This document shows, piece after piece, positions 1 through 6,985 of a stretch of DNA of 64,000 nucleotides (positions are counted from its first letter, which is position 1; every line of letters begins with the position of its first letter). The stretch is from NCBI RefSeq assembly GCF_040702995.1, contig NZ_CP159992.1, forward strand, positions 3,311,501-3,375,500, in the 5' to 3' direction. Position numbers and translations under genes: made by a program. The notes under the pieces are model-generated. The model was given only the letters and a program-made list of their open reading frames with translations. It was not told where the DNA came from and did no database searches. The DNA is from Paenibacillus sp. AN1007. GTDB lineage: Bacteria; Bacillota; Bacilli; Paenibacillales; Paenibacillaceae.

Positions 1-316
1 GTCTCGACACACGGCTCTGGCGAGGCAGCAGCTGATGAATAATCGCTTCATCACCCTGCTCGCGCGTCACCGCCACCCAATCGCCAACGGCTGGTGCAGC
101 ACCTGTCTCCAAACTATGATGACGAAGTTTTCCTGACACTTTGCCCCAACATTCTCCATGGGCAGTAATTAGACGCTGCATATGCCCATGATCTGCAATA
201 ATTCGGGCAGGCTGTCTCGTTCCCGCTTCAAATTCACCCTCCGCCCAACACTTCTCCCATGCCGCAGACCATCCGTAACTTTCAATTCCAACCTTTTCAA
301 TATGCTGATTTAAAAT
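1..316 (-). CDS. RsgA-like ribosome small-subunit GTPase, N-terminal part (runs off the window)
   Basis: Reading the minus strand from about 316 gives an open frame of about 105 codons that runs off the left edge. It has an OB-fold-like stretch with 'GDWV' and then 'LLPRQSRVSR', which is the typical N-terminus of the circularly permuted RsgA/YloQ GTPases that mature the 30S subunit. The GTPase domain lies outside the window. No ATG, GTG or TTG stands at a good distance behind the clear Shine-Dalgarno GGGAGGAA (322-329). The best placed codon is ATT (314-316), seven bases after it. An in-frame TTG at 329-331 overlaps the Shine-Dalgarno itself, and the first in-frame ATG is some 40 codons in and would lose conserved sequence. 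Family is fairly sure; the start is not. It could be the second RsgA paralogue found in many Bacillota. Confidence 0.72.
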   Translation of the reverse strand, partial: MLNQHIEKVGIESYGWSAAWEKCWAEGEFEAGTRQPARIIADHGHMQRLITAHGECWGKVSGKLRHHSLETGAAPAVGDWVAVTREQGDEAIIHQLLPRQSRVSR

Positions 317-449
317 AAAAATTCCTCCCAAATTGGTTTGTTTGCATTTGTCCAATTCCCAAAATTAAATGTTACGTCTACACATCTCGTTTCACGCTTT
401 ACATTTCCATCCTGCATTTCATGCTGCATCTCCGATTACAGACCTGAAC

Positions 450-482
450 AAAAAAAGCCGCGAGCATATACAGGCCCGCGGC
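450..482 (-). terminator. Rho-independent terminator
   Basis: On the minus strand GCCGCGGGC and GCTCGCGGC form a GC-rich stem followed by seven T. It lies between the small leader ORF (685-753) and the RsgA-like gene, so it ends a short transcript or attenuates the gene downstream. Confidence 0.75.
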
Positions 483-586
483 AATATAGAGTTATCCGAA
501 TGAAAAGAAGATTCAGCAGTACACGGCATAACGGTTTTTATACTCCTGTCCGTTGTCCAAGCCCTGAATCTCCCGATCGGCACAAC

Positions 587-616
587 AAAAAAAAGCCGCG
601 GGTGCGTCACCCGTGA
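587..616 (-). terminator. Rho-independent terminator or attenuator
   Basis: On the minus strand CACGGGTG...CACCCGCGG is followed by eight T. This is the first of two terminators in series after the promoter at about 783-812. Sequence just upstream (AGTGGTGACT) could pair with part of this stem, so a switch between two folds is possible but not shown. Confidence 0.7.
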
Positions 617-684
617 CTTTGTTCTGAAGGTATAGTCACCACTCACCGTGATTGGATATCTCTATCCAACTACAGCAAGAATGA

Positions 685-753
685 TCATCCTTGATCCGTT
701 CCGGAGACGCTGTTCCTATTCAAGTCCACGTATACTGCCGTTAGATTTGTCAT
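685..753 (-). CDS. Candidate 22-residue leader peptide
   Basis: A minus-strand ATG at 751-753 follows AAGGGAGGCGATGTTA, a strong ribosome binding site, and opens 22 codons beginning MTNLTAVYVDLNRN and ending in TGA. A second ATG overlaps that stop (ATGA, position 688) and opens eight more codons, ending at 662. Upstream TTGACA and TAACAT 18 bases apart (about 783-812) make a plausible sigma-A promoter. Two rho-independent terminators follow (587-616, 450-482). The layout of promoter, short translated frame and terminator is that of a translation-sensing attenuator. I do not recognise the peptide or the RNA; it does not fit the M-box, yybP-ykoY or T-box consensus as I know them. Confidence 0.4.
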   Translation of the reverse strand: MTNLTAVYVDLNRNSVSGTDQG

Positions 754-782
754 TAACATCGCCTCCCTTGTAGAATATGCCA

Positions 783-812
783 TCATGTTACACAGTCTGC
801 TGCACAGTTGTC
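783..812 (-). promoter_or_regulatory. Sigma-A type promoter for the 450-770 leader transcript
   Basis: On the minus strand TTGACA is followed after 18 bases by TAACAT. It faces the small leader ORF at 685-753 and lies just outside the 3' end of the ArsR-type gene. Confidence 0.55.
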
Positions 813-846
813 AAGCGATTTTTTTAATTTACTGCTGTCATTCCCT

Positions 847-1440
847 TTATTTCACTTGATCCCATCTGGTCCACATCTCGCGTGGGTTCAACTCATATTC
901 CCCGTCTTCACGGTACATGAACTGATGCATAATAAACTCCCTGCGAAGGGTAGCGAAATCTTCGTGATAATTCTGAATAAACGTATTGATTTCTTTCTCG
1001 CTGTACTTGCGTCCGAACTCCAACTGCTCCACCAAATATTCAAGCACGACCAGCTTTTTCTTATACTGCGCAGGAATCTGACGAAGCCGGCCATCTTTGG
1101 AGAAAAAGTTTCGCATAATGGACGCTTTAAGGCTCTCGTTAATATCTGTCATATCGGACTGCTCCTTTCTGTTAAAAATAAAATCAACCGAAGCTTGAGC
1201 GTGTTCACGGATAAAATAAGGGTTCAGGGTAAAATAAACTGTATTTTTTTCTCGCCGTTCCTGAATTAACGCAGCTTCTCTCAGCTTGGCAGCATGATGT
1301 GTCACTGTAGGCTGCGACAGGTTCAGACGCTCCGCCAGCGCTTGGCCGTGCAGCTCCCCTTCAGACAGCAGCAGCAGCATACGAAGCCGGGTGGGGTCAG
1401 CCAAAGCTTTGTGATAGGCCACGATTTTCTCCAGCTGCAT
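847..1440 (-). CDS. ArsR-type winged-helix regulator with C-terminal DUF2087
   Basis: A DNA-binding regulator of 197 residues. Residues about 15-75 form an ArsR-like winged helix (DPTRLRMLLLL ... LNLSQPTVTHHAAKLREAALI). Residues about 105-190 match DUF2087, including YSEKEINTFI and 'DFATLRREFI'. No metal-binding CxC is present, so it is probably not a metal sensor. Two starts are possible: GTG at 1443 or ATG at 1440, both behind GAGGTG; I use the ATG. It is divergent from the bacillithiol-disulfide reductase at 1621. A perfect 20-bp palindrome at 1461-1480 sits right in front of its start, so autoregulation and control of the divergent pair are likely (inference). Confidence 0.85.
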   Translation of the reverse strand: MQLEKIVAYHKALADPTRLRMLLLLSEGELHGQALAERLNLSQPTVTHHAAKLREAALIQERREKNTVYFTLNPYFIREHAQASVDFIFNRKEQSDMTDINESLKASIMRNFFSKDGRLRQIPAQYKKKLVVLEYLVEQLEFGRKYSEKEINTFIQNYHEDFATLRREFIMHQFMYREDGEYELNPREMWTRWDQVK

Positions 1441-1460
1441 CACTTTTACACCTCACAATA

Positions 1461-1480
1461 AATTAGATGATCATCTAATT
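1461..1480. promoter_or_regulatory. Perfect 20-bp palindrome, probable operator of the ArsR-type regulator
   Basis: AATTAGATGATCATCTAATT reads the same on both strands with no mismatch. It lies 20 bases upstream of the regulator's start, in the divergent region shared with ypdA. Twelve-two-twelve and similar perfect palindromes are typical ArsR/SmtB-type operators. Confidence 0.7.
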
Positions 1481-1564
1481 TGATAGTAATCTTTCTTCAT
1501 TGTGAAGTCAATTGATATTTAATGTTTGAACTTTTATCACATTGACGTTATGTCAGAACTGGCA

Positions 1565-1594
1565 TTGAAGTGTTATTTACGGTAGGATTATATT
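1565..1594 (+). promoter_or_regulatory. Sigma-A type promoter of ypdA
   Basis: TTGAAG (1565-1570) and TATATT (1589-1594) are separated by 18 bases and stand 27 bases before the ypdA ATG. Confidence 0.55.
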
Positions 1595-1620
1595 GCCTGA
1601 AATGAAGGAGGATTAAGAAC

Positions 1621-2640
1621 ATGGAAGATGTCATTATTATTGGCGGAGGCCCATGCGGCCTGTCCGCGGCTATTGAATGTGAGCGGGTGGGATTGTCCGC
1701 TGTCATTATTGAGAAACACAATATCGTACAATCCATCTATCTCTATCCGACTCATATGCAGTTTTTCAGTACGGCTGAGCTGCTTGAAATCGGAAATGTG
1801 CCGTTCAGTACCCCGAATGACAAGCCGTTTCGTTACGAAGCACTTGCCTATTATCGCAAAGTAGCCGAACACTTCGGCCTGCGTGTTCATAATTATGAGG
1901 AAGCCCGTGAGATCCAGCGTAAGGAAGACGGCACATTCGAGGTACATACGGTTAATCGGCGCGGAGAAGCTGTTCGTCATCAAGGCCGTCATGTCATCGT
2001 CGCTACCGGCTACTTCGATCATCCGAATTACCTTGGAATTCCTGGTGAAGACAAAGATAAGGTAACTCATTACTTCCGTGAGGCACATCCTTACACCCGC
2101 ACTCGCGTAGCCATCATTGGAGGGAGCAATTCGGCAGTCGATGCCGCCCTGGAGCTTGTCCGGGTTGGAGCTCATATCGATATGGTTTACCGTGGTACCG
2201 GTCTGTCAGAGCATATTAAACCCTGGGTTCGTCCGTTATTCGAAAGTATGGTGCAGAAAAATCACATTACGCTGCACCTCGGCTCACGTGTGAATGAAAT
2301 TCTGGATGATTCGATCCGCATTGTTCATACCGATGGTTCAGAGAGCGTATTGGAAAATGACTTCGTGCTTGCCATGACCGGATTCAGACCAGACCGTCAG
2401 CTGCTGACTTCCATCGGGGCTGAGATGTCGGAGGATATGGATAAGCCGTTATACAATCCACAGACGATGGAAAGCAGCATACCTGGTATATACGTGGGCG
2501 GTGTTATCGCTTCCGGGCGGAATGCAAATGAAGTGTTTATCGAATCAGGCCGGTGGCATGGACGATACATTGCTGAACACATTATCAGCAAAGCACCATA
2601 CCATAACGGCAAAAAACGCGCTCAGTCTGAGGAGCAATGA
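1621..2640 (+). CDS. ypdA: YpdA/Bdr-type bacillithiol disulfide reductase
   Basis: A flavoprotein of 339 residues that reduces bacillithiol disulfide with NADPH and so keeps the cytosolic low-molecular-weight thiol pool reduced. The FAD Rossmann motif GGGPCGLSA is at residues 8-16, with the conserved Cys12 next to it that is characteristic of the YpdA family. The second (NADPH) dinucleotide motif [14 protein letters not shown] starts near residue 165. '[11 protein letters not shown]' and '[11 protein letters not shown]' are the usual ATG motifs of this fold. The start follows AAGGAGG by eight bases. The stop overlaps the next gene in ATGA, so the two are co-translated. Length is normal. Homology to thioredoxin reductase is evident, but the CxxC redox pair of that family is absent. 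Confidence 0.92.
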   Translation: MEDVIIIGGGPCGLSAAIECERVGLSAVIIEKHNIVQSIYLYPTHMQFFSTAELLEIGNVPFSTPNDKPFRYEALAYYRKVAEHFGLRVHNYEEAREIQRKEDGTFEVHTVNRRGEAVRHQGRHVIVATGYFDHPNYLGIPGEDKDKVTHYFREAHPYTRTRVAIIGGSNSAVDAALELVRVGAHIDMVYRGTGLSEHIKPWVRPLFESMVQKNHITLHLGSRVNEILDDSIRIVHTDGSESVLENDFVLAMTGFRPDRQLLTSIGAEMSEDMDKPLYNPQTMESSIPGIYVGGVIASGRNANEVFIESGRWHGRYIAEHIISKAPYHNGKKRAQSEEQ

Positions 2641-3089
2641 AGTCCATGGACATGACCTCCCTCCTGCTGCTTGTGTTTGCAGCGCTCGGCATCATCAGCA
2701 GCAACACTCCTGTAACGGTTGCGATGGTATTTCTGCTGCTGCTTCGTGTACTGAACGTAAACCAAGCCTTTCCCTGGCTTGAAAAATACGGACTTACCGT
2801 TGGCATCATTATACTGACGATCGGGGTTATGGCTCCTCTCGCCAGCGGCAAAATGAGCCTGCAAACGATCGGTGAGTCGTTTCTGCACTGGAAGTCACTG
2901 CTCGCCATCGGCGTTGGTCTGCTTGTCGCTTATCTGGGTGGGCGCGGAGCTTCACTTATGAGCACTCAACCAACGGTTGTGGCAGGACTGTTGATCGGGA
3001 CGGTTCTTGGTGTCGCTTTGTTTAAAGGGGTCCCTGTCGGACCGCTGATTGCTGCAGGTATCCTGTCTCTGCTGCTAGGCAAATCCTGA
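2637..3089 (+). CDS. DUF441 (YeaL-family) membrane protein
   Basis: A 150-residue integral membrane protein with four to five hydrophobic segments (about 5-22, 45-65, 85-105, 115-145) and the conserved '[12 protein letters not shown]' and '[18 protein letters not shown]' stretches of DUF441. Its function is not known. It overlaps the end of ypdA by four bases (ATGA), which argues for one operon under the ArsR-type regulator. Another ATG at 2646 is possible. The TGA at 3087-3089 is followed by about 180 bases before the next gene. Confidence 0.85.
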   Translation: MKSMDMTSLLLLVFAALGIISSNTPVTVAMVFLLLLRVLNVNQAFPWLEKYGLTVGIIILTIGVMAPLASGKMSLQTIGESFLHWKSLLAIGVGLLVAYLGGRGASLMSTQPTVVAGLLIGTVLGVALFKGVPVGPLIAAGILSLLLGKS

Positions 3090-3144
3090 ACTGTTCTGTC
3101 AGCATGTAAGCTTTTGCAAACCGGCTGTATTTCCCACCGTTGTG

Positions 3145-3153
3145 TGCTATACT
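3145..3153 (+). promoter_or_regulatory. Extended -10 promoter candidate for the 3273 gene
   Basis: TGCTATACT carries both the TGn extension and a good -10 hexamer (TATACT, 3148-3153). No clear -35 is seen, which extended -10 promoters do not need. Confidence 0.4.
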
Positions 3154-3272
3154 TCTATTCATGCAAACAGATACATGCATCAGCACCAGAGAATGAGCAT
3201 CTTTCTCTCATTGTCAGATGAACTCATCAAGCACTTCACGACGTTTATCGTCCTCAGGAGGATTCAGGAACC

Positions 3273-3785
3273 ATGTCACGTCCCTTTGTAACCGAAGCCG
3301 TGATGGTGGCCATCTACGGTCAATTGCTTGCGCCGCCGGCGCCTGTGGAATATATCGTGCCTTATACCACCATCCTTGAACTATATGAATTTCAGAGCAG
3401 CGCTGATCCTATGATGGATAACCCGGCAGATGACCAGCACGTTAAATCCAAAATTAATGAATTGATCTCGTATTTCGAGGAACCGTTGAACAAGAAAAAA
3501 ATCGAGCGTGCCCTCTCCGTCCCATGGGCAAAAAGTCCCTCCATTCTGTTTGGAGATCAAGTATCGATTACAATTGTCAACGCAATGGATACAGCCCAGT
3601 ATGGGGAGTATTTCGATCCGATTGAGACAGAGCTGATTTTAACATCCCAGCGACTTGGCATTCCTATCCTTACGGATCAAGTGGAGCTGATTGCCCGAAT
3701 CATCGAGGCAGCATCACCTGTGCAGGTGTTTGATATTGATGATTTTGATTTTGCAATGGACGATGAGCCGCTGGATCAGGTGTAA
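3273..3785 (+). CDS. Conserved Paenibacillus protein of unknown function (170 residues)
   Basis: A soluble, acidic protein of 170 residues behind a good Shine-Dalgarno (GGAGG, 11 bases from ATG). No signal peptide, membrane segment or catalytic motif that I can name is present. The middle part (FGDQVSITIVNAMD ... GEYFDPIETELILTSQRLGIPILTDQVELI) is reminiscent of a PIN-like or nucleotide-handling alpha/beta fold, but the acidic residues do not line up well enough to claim it. The C-terminus is very acidic (DIDDFDFAMDDEPLDQV). Related proteins in Paenibacillus are, to my memory, sometimes labelled ADP-heptose synthase; nothing in this sequence supports that. It is a single-gene unit closed by a strong hairpin. 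Confidence 0.75.
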   Translation: MSRPFVTEAVMVAIYGQLLAPPAPVEYIVPYTTILELYEFQSSADPMMDNPADDQHVKSKINELISYFEEPLNKKKIERALSVPWAKSPSILFGDQVSITIVNAMDTAQYGEYFDPIETELILTSQRLGIPILTDQVELIARIIEAASPVQVFDIDDFDFAMDDEPLDQV

Positions 3786-3798
3786 CTTGGAGAAACCC

Positions 3799-3854
3799 AT
3801 GCGCAAAAGACCTCAACCTTCGCTTGGCAGCGGTGGTCGAGGTCTTTTGCGCAT
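3799..3854. terminator. Bidirectional terminator with perfect 16-bp stem
   Basis: ATGCGCAAAAGACCTC and its exact complement flank a 24-base loop between two convergent genes (3273 plus, 3883 minus). The AAAAG/CTTTT steps at the stem base give a U-rich end in either direction. Confidence 0.8.
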
Positions 3855-3882
3855 TCATGCGAGGCACTTGTTTCCTTCTCTG

Positions 3883-4338
3883 TCAGCATGACTTCAAACC
3901 GGATTGTGCCAGCAATGTCTGGCTGATCCTATTCATCGGAGGAAGCGTATCCGGATCGAAAAAGTTTAAACCGGCATCGCTGTTTACCCGTGCTTCTATA
4001 AGGGAATCCTGAATAATTTCTGCCTTGAACAAAGCAATAACATAATATTCTTCATCCCCGTTTCCATGCACATGTCTAAGCTCTGGTCCAGAATACAGCG
4101 CCTCGAAGCTCATCGATGCTGCAGTCCATCCGGTCTCTTCCCATAGTTCTCGATGCGCAGCCCCTTCAATAGTCTCCCCAGGACGCATCTCTCCGAACGG
4201 CAATCGCCAGTGTCCCTGTTCGGCATGCTGGATGAGCAGCAGCTTACCCTGTTCGTTCGCAGCCATTACGGCCGCTTTGACCACAATATGTGCACGTTTG
4301 GCAATATATTGGCCTATATCTCTCGCCGGCAGATCCAC
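3883..4338 (-). CDS. Nudix hydrolase
   Basis: A 151-residue Nudix protein, likely a hydrolase of a nucleoside diphosphate derivative; the substrate cannot be told from sequence. The Nudix box is complete: G49-x5-E55-x7-R63-E64-L65-W66-E67-E68-T69-G70. The start is GTG, seven bases after GGAGGG. It is a single gene, convergent with the unknown protein at 3273 and sharing its terminator. Confidence 0.9.
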   Translation of the reverse strand: MDLPARDIGQYIAKRAHIVVKAAVMAANEQGKLLLIQHAEQGHWRLPFGEMRPGETIEGAAHRELWEETGWTAASMSFEALYSGPELRHVHGNGDEEYYVIALFKAEIIQDSLIEARVNSDAGLNFFDPDTLPPMNRISQTLLAQSGLKSC

Positions 4339-4442
4339 TCCTCATCCCTCCTTCTTTAACAAAGACGGTGTCCCTTCCATTCGCAGTTCTGGACTTGGCT
4401 GTGTTTCATCCTTACATTGATGAATGGATATTCGGTTAGTAT

Positions 4443-4742
4443 TTACTGTACTTCTGTGTATCGGTATTCAATATCCCGGCCTTCATCTACAACATCGACA
4501 TGAAGTTGATGTCCTTTCAGATACCAGTAATCGTGATCTTCCATAAAAAACTGAATGCCGGACACTTCTGTTTGATCGGCAGGATGTCTCGGTTTTTCCA
4601 CCGCAATACCTAATGAAAAACCAGGATGAAGACCTCCGCCAGAGCTGTAGCGGGCAAAAAAGCGGATGCTGTCCCCTTCATTCAGGTTTAATTCTTCTTT
4701 GTACCAGCGAGCAGCTTGATCGGTTACATGTATGGTACTCAT
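4443..4742 (-). CDS. HesB/YneR-like protein without Fe-S cysteines
   Basis: A 99-residue protein with the HesB/IscA fold pattern (VTDQAARWYKEELNL ... IRFFARYSSGGGLHPGFSLGIAVEKP). It has no cysteine at all, so it cannot bind an iron-sulfur cluster as IscA or SufA do. This matches the YneR/HesB-like subfamily of Bacillales, whose role is not established. ATG is 10 bases after AAGGAG. It is a single-gene unit. Confidence 0.85.
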   Translation of the reverse strand: MSTIHVTDQAARWYKEELNLNEGDSIRFFARYSSGGGLHPGFSLGIAVEKPRHPADQTEVSGIQFFMEDHDYWYLKGHQLHVDVVDEGRDIEYRYTEVQ

Positions 4743-4820
4743 CTGTTGTCAGCTCCTTTTGTATATATATGTTACATCATATCGCTCCAGGGGCCTGAAT
4801 ACAAACCCTGTTAATCCTAG

Positions 4821-4836
4821 AAGATCATATGATCTT
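4821..4836. promoter_or_regulatory. Perfect 16-bp palindrome upstream of the ABC exporter promoter
   Basis: AAGATCATATGATCTT is a perfect palindrome 11 bases before the -35 element at 4848. Its position suits an activator or repressor site; the protein is unknown. Confidence 0.45.
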
Positions 4837-4847
4837 GTGAAAAATGT

Positions 4848-4877
4848 TTGACAGATTACAAAATCGGGTGGTAAGAT
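4848..4877 (+). promoter_or_regulatory. Sigma-A promoter of the exporter leader and operon
   Basis: A consensus -35 TTGACA (4848-4853), an 18-base spacer and TAAGAT (4872-4877) lie 57 bases before the leader peptide start. Confidence 0.7.
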
Positions 4878-4934
4878 GCAAACATACGAGGTCTACATTG
4901 CATTTATTTCCATTAACAAGAAAGGGTGATTACG

Positions 4935-5015
4935 GTGTTTAACAGACATAAGTTGGTTCATATTCACGCACAATTAAATACCGGAGTATCCCCGAAATCA
5001 TTTTTCCGTTCATAA
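4935..5015 (+). CDS. Leader peptide (26 residues) of the BmrC/BmrD-type operon
   Basis: A GTG at 4935 follows GAAAGGG by eight bases and opens 26 codons starting MFNRHKLVHIHAQ and ending SFFRS, with TAA at 5013-5015. The stop is directly followed by a stem-loop with a T run and, further on, by a second strong terminator before the exporter genes. In B. subtilis the homologous bmrCD genes follow the translated leader bmrB, and drug-stalled ribosomes on bmrB prevent termination. This ORF has no obvious sequence likeness to bmrB that I can confirm, so the same role is inferred from position and layout. Confidence 0.6.
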   Translation: MFNRHKLVHIHAQLNTGVSPKSFFRS

Positions 5016-5160
5016 GACAGCACTTGAGGTGTCTCTTTTTTAACAGACCCCTGCCAAGTTCGCTTACAACACCTTATGTACGGCGGTGGCTCTGCTCTCA
5101 GAGTCATGCTGCCGTATGAAGATATAAGACATACCGCCTGCGTGCGGTGTGTCTTTTTTT
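5015..5160 (+). promoter_or_regulatory. Attenuator: stem-loop, antiterminator candidate and terminator
   Basis: Three structures follow the leader stop codon. First, AGACA...TGTCT with a T run (5015-5041). Second, a long hairpin TACGGC...GCCGTA with inner GGCTCTG/CAGAGTC (5079-5116). Third, a strong terminator with AGACATACCGC and GCGGTGTGTCT plus seven T (5127-5160). GGCGGT at 5082-5087 can pair with ACCGCC at 5133-5138, which would break the terminator. AGGTGT of the first stem can pair with ACACCT near 5070. The mutually exclusive pairings are what an attenuator needs. Reading-through to the exporter genes would depend on ribosome position on the leader. Confidence 0.65.
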
Positions 5161-5227
5161 GTGAGCAATAACAGCCAAACTGAGCGAAAATCTGCATTTC
5201 TTGAACATCGAAAGGAAGGGATAACAC

Positions 5228-6973
5228 GTGTTCTCTGTACTTAAAAACCTAGCCTGGTTCTTCAGGCTGGAACGCAAAAGATACCTGGTTGGTGTCATTT
5301 TGCTCATCCTTGTAGGCATTGCTGAACTGCTGCCTCCTCGCCTATTGGGGAACGCCATCGACGAAATCGTGCGCGGCTCCATTACCGGCACCTCATTAAC
5401 GTTTTACATTTTACTGATTCTCGGAACAGTCATTATCATCTATCTGATTACGTACATATGGATGCACAAATTGTTTGGCGGAGCCAATCTCGTAGAACGG
5501 CTGCTGCGCTCCCGCTTCATGGACCACCTGCTGCGGATGACACCGCCCTTTTTCGAGAAAAACAGAACCGGTGACCTCATGGCCCGGGCAACCAATGATC
5601 TTCGTTCCATCGCAACAACCGCAGGCTTTGGTATGCTCACCTTGACCGATTCTACTGCATTTCTCTTAACCGTACTGTTTGCCATGGGTTTCCTGGTAAG
5701 CTGGAAGCTGACACTGGCTGCAGTCCTGCCCCTGCCTTTTATCGCGATCGCCATGATGATCTATGGTAAAGCCGTGCATCAGCGATACACTTTAGCACAG
5801 GATGCCTTCGGCGACATGAACGACCAGGTGCTGGAGTCGATTGCGGGCATCCGTGTTGTACGCGCGTACGTTCAGGAACGTCTGGATGAGAAACGTTTTG
5901 CCGATGTAACGGAAGACGTATATCGCAAAAATCTCGCGGTTGCCCGGATGGATGCCCTGTTTGAACCCACGATTCGGCTGTTTGTAGGACTCAGTTACGT
6001 TATTGCCCTGGCCTACGGCATTTATCTTGTATTCCATAATGAAATCACCCTGGGCGACCTCGTATCGTTCAACATGTATCTGGGGATGATGATCTGGCCG
6101 ATGTTTGCCATTGGTGAATTAATTAATCTGATGCAGCGCGGCAGCGCTTCCCTCGACCGTGTCAACGAAACGTTATCGGTTGAACCGGCCGTGCAGGACA
6201 AAGAACATCCTGTTCATATTTCACAGCCGGATAAAATTGTAATGAAAGATCTCACCTTCCGTTATCCAACCTCCACGGTAGATAACCTCAGTCATATCAA
6301 CATTACCCTGCAGCGTGGGCAGACGCTTGGGGTTGTAGGACGTACGGGAAGTGGGAAATCCACACTGCTTAAGCAGCTGCTTCACGAATACCCTGCGGGA
6401 TCGGGTACACTAAGCATTTCGGGGCATTCAATCGAGGATATTGCCAAGGATGACCTGCACAGCTGGATTGGATATGTGCCGCAGGAGCAGGTGTTATTCT
6501 CCAAATCCGTTCGTCAGAACATTCAGTTTGGTAAGCCTGGTGCATCGGATGATGTCATTATGGAAGCCATTCGTACTGCTGCATTCGACGGGGATCTGGG
6601 GACACTGTCTGACGGTCTGGATACACTTGTGGGTGAAAAAGGTATTGCGCTGTCCGGCGGACAGAAACAGCGGGTTTCTCTGGCCCGGGCCTTTATCGCT
6701 GATCCCGACATTCTCATTCTCGACGATGCCTTGTCCGCGGTCGATGCACGGACAGAAGCCAAAATTATTGAAAATATACGCAGCAAACGTGCGGGCAAAA
6801 CAACGCTGATCTCGACTCATCGCCTGTCCGCCATTGAACACGCAGATCGGATCATCGTGCTGGAGCACGGTAAAATTACGGAAGAAGGCACTCACCAGGA
6901 ACTGCTCGCCAAGAATGGCTGGTACCGTGAACAATATGAACGGCAGCAGGTGGAGTCCAATCTGTCCACGTAG
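5228..6973 (+). CDS. bmrC: Heterodimeric multidrug ABC exporter subunit, BmrC (YheI) type
   Basis: A half-transporter of 581 residues with an exporter membrane domain (six helices, about 1-320) and a nucleotide-binding domain (about 335-575). Walker A GRTGSGKST is near residues 371-379 and the signature LSGGQKQR near 475. Walker B reads ILILDDALSAVD, with Asp500 where an active ATPase has Glu. The same change is known in BmrC of B. subtilis, where this subunit carries the degenerate site of the BmrC/BmrD pair. Start is GTG after GGAAGGG. The partner follows after 12 bases. Expression is probably controlled by the attenuator at 5015-5160. Substrates are likely diverse drugs; that is family knowledge, not visible here. 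Confidence 0.9.
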   Translation: MFSVLKNLAWFFRLERKRYLVGVILLILVGIAELLPPRLLGNAIDEIVRGSITGTSLTFYILLILGTVIIIYLITYIWMHKLFGGANLVERLLRSRFMDHLLRMTPPFFEKNRTGDLMARATNDLRSIATTAGFGMLTLTDSTAFLLTVLFAMGFLVSWKLTLAAVLPLPFIAIAMMIYGKAVHQRYTLAQDAFGDMNDQVLESIAGIRVVRAYVQERLDEKRFADVTEDVYRKNLAVARMDALFEPTIRLFVGLSYVIALAYGIYLVFHNEITLGDLVSFNMYLGMMIWPMFAIGELINLMQRGSASLDRVNETLSVEPAVQDKEHPVHISQPDKIVMKDLTFRYPTSTVDNLSHINITLQRGQTLGVVGRTGSGKSTLLKQLLHEYPAGSGTLSISGHSIEDIAKDDLHSWIGYVPQEQVLFSKSVRQNIQFGKPGASDDVIMEAIRTAAFDGDLGTLSDGLDTLVGEKGIALSGGQKQRVSLARAFIADPDILILDDALSAVDARTEAKIIENIRSKRAGKTTLISTHRLSAIEHADRIIVLEHGKITEEGTHQELLAKNGWYREQYERQQVESNLST

Positions 6974-6985
6974 GAGGTCAACGAA

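Noticed and set aside
419-646. 75-codon minus-strand frame running through both terminators
   Set aside because: It crosses two intrinsic terminators and lacks a ribosome binding site; the shorter 22-codon ORF upstream is better supported.
600-770. Mg2+ (M-box) or Mn2+ (yybP-ykoY) riboswitch
   Set aside because: Conserved core sequences of these classes, as I know them, are not present.
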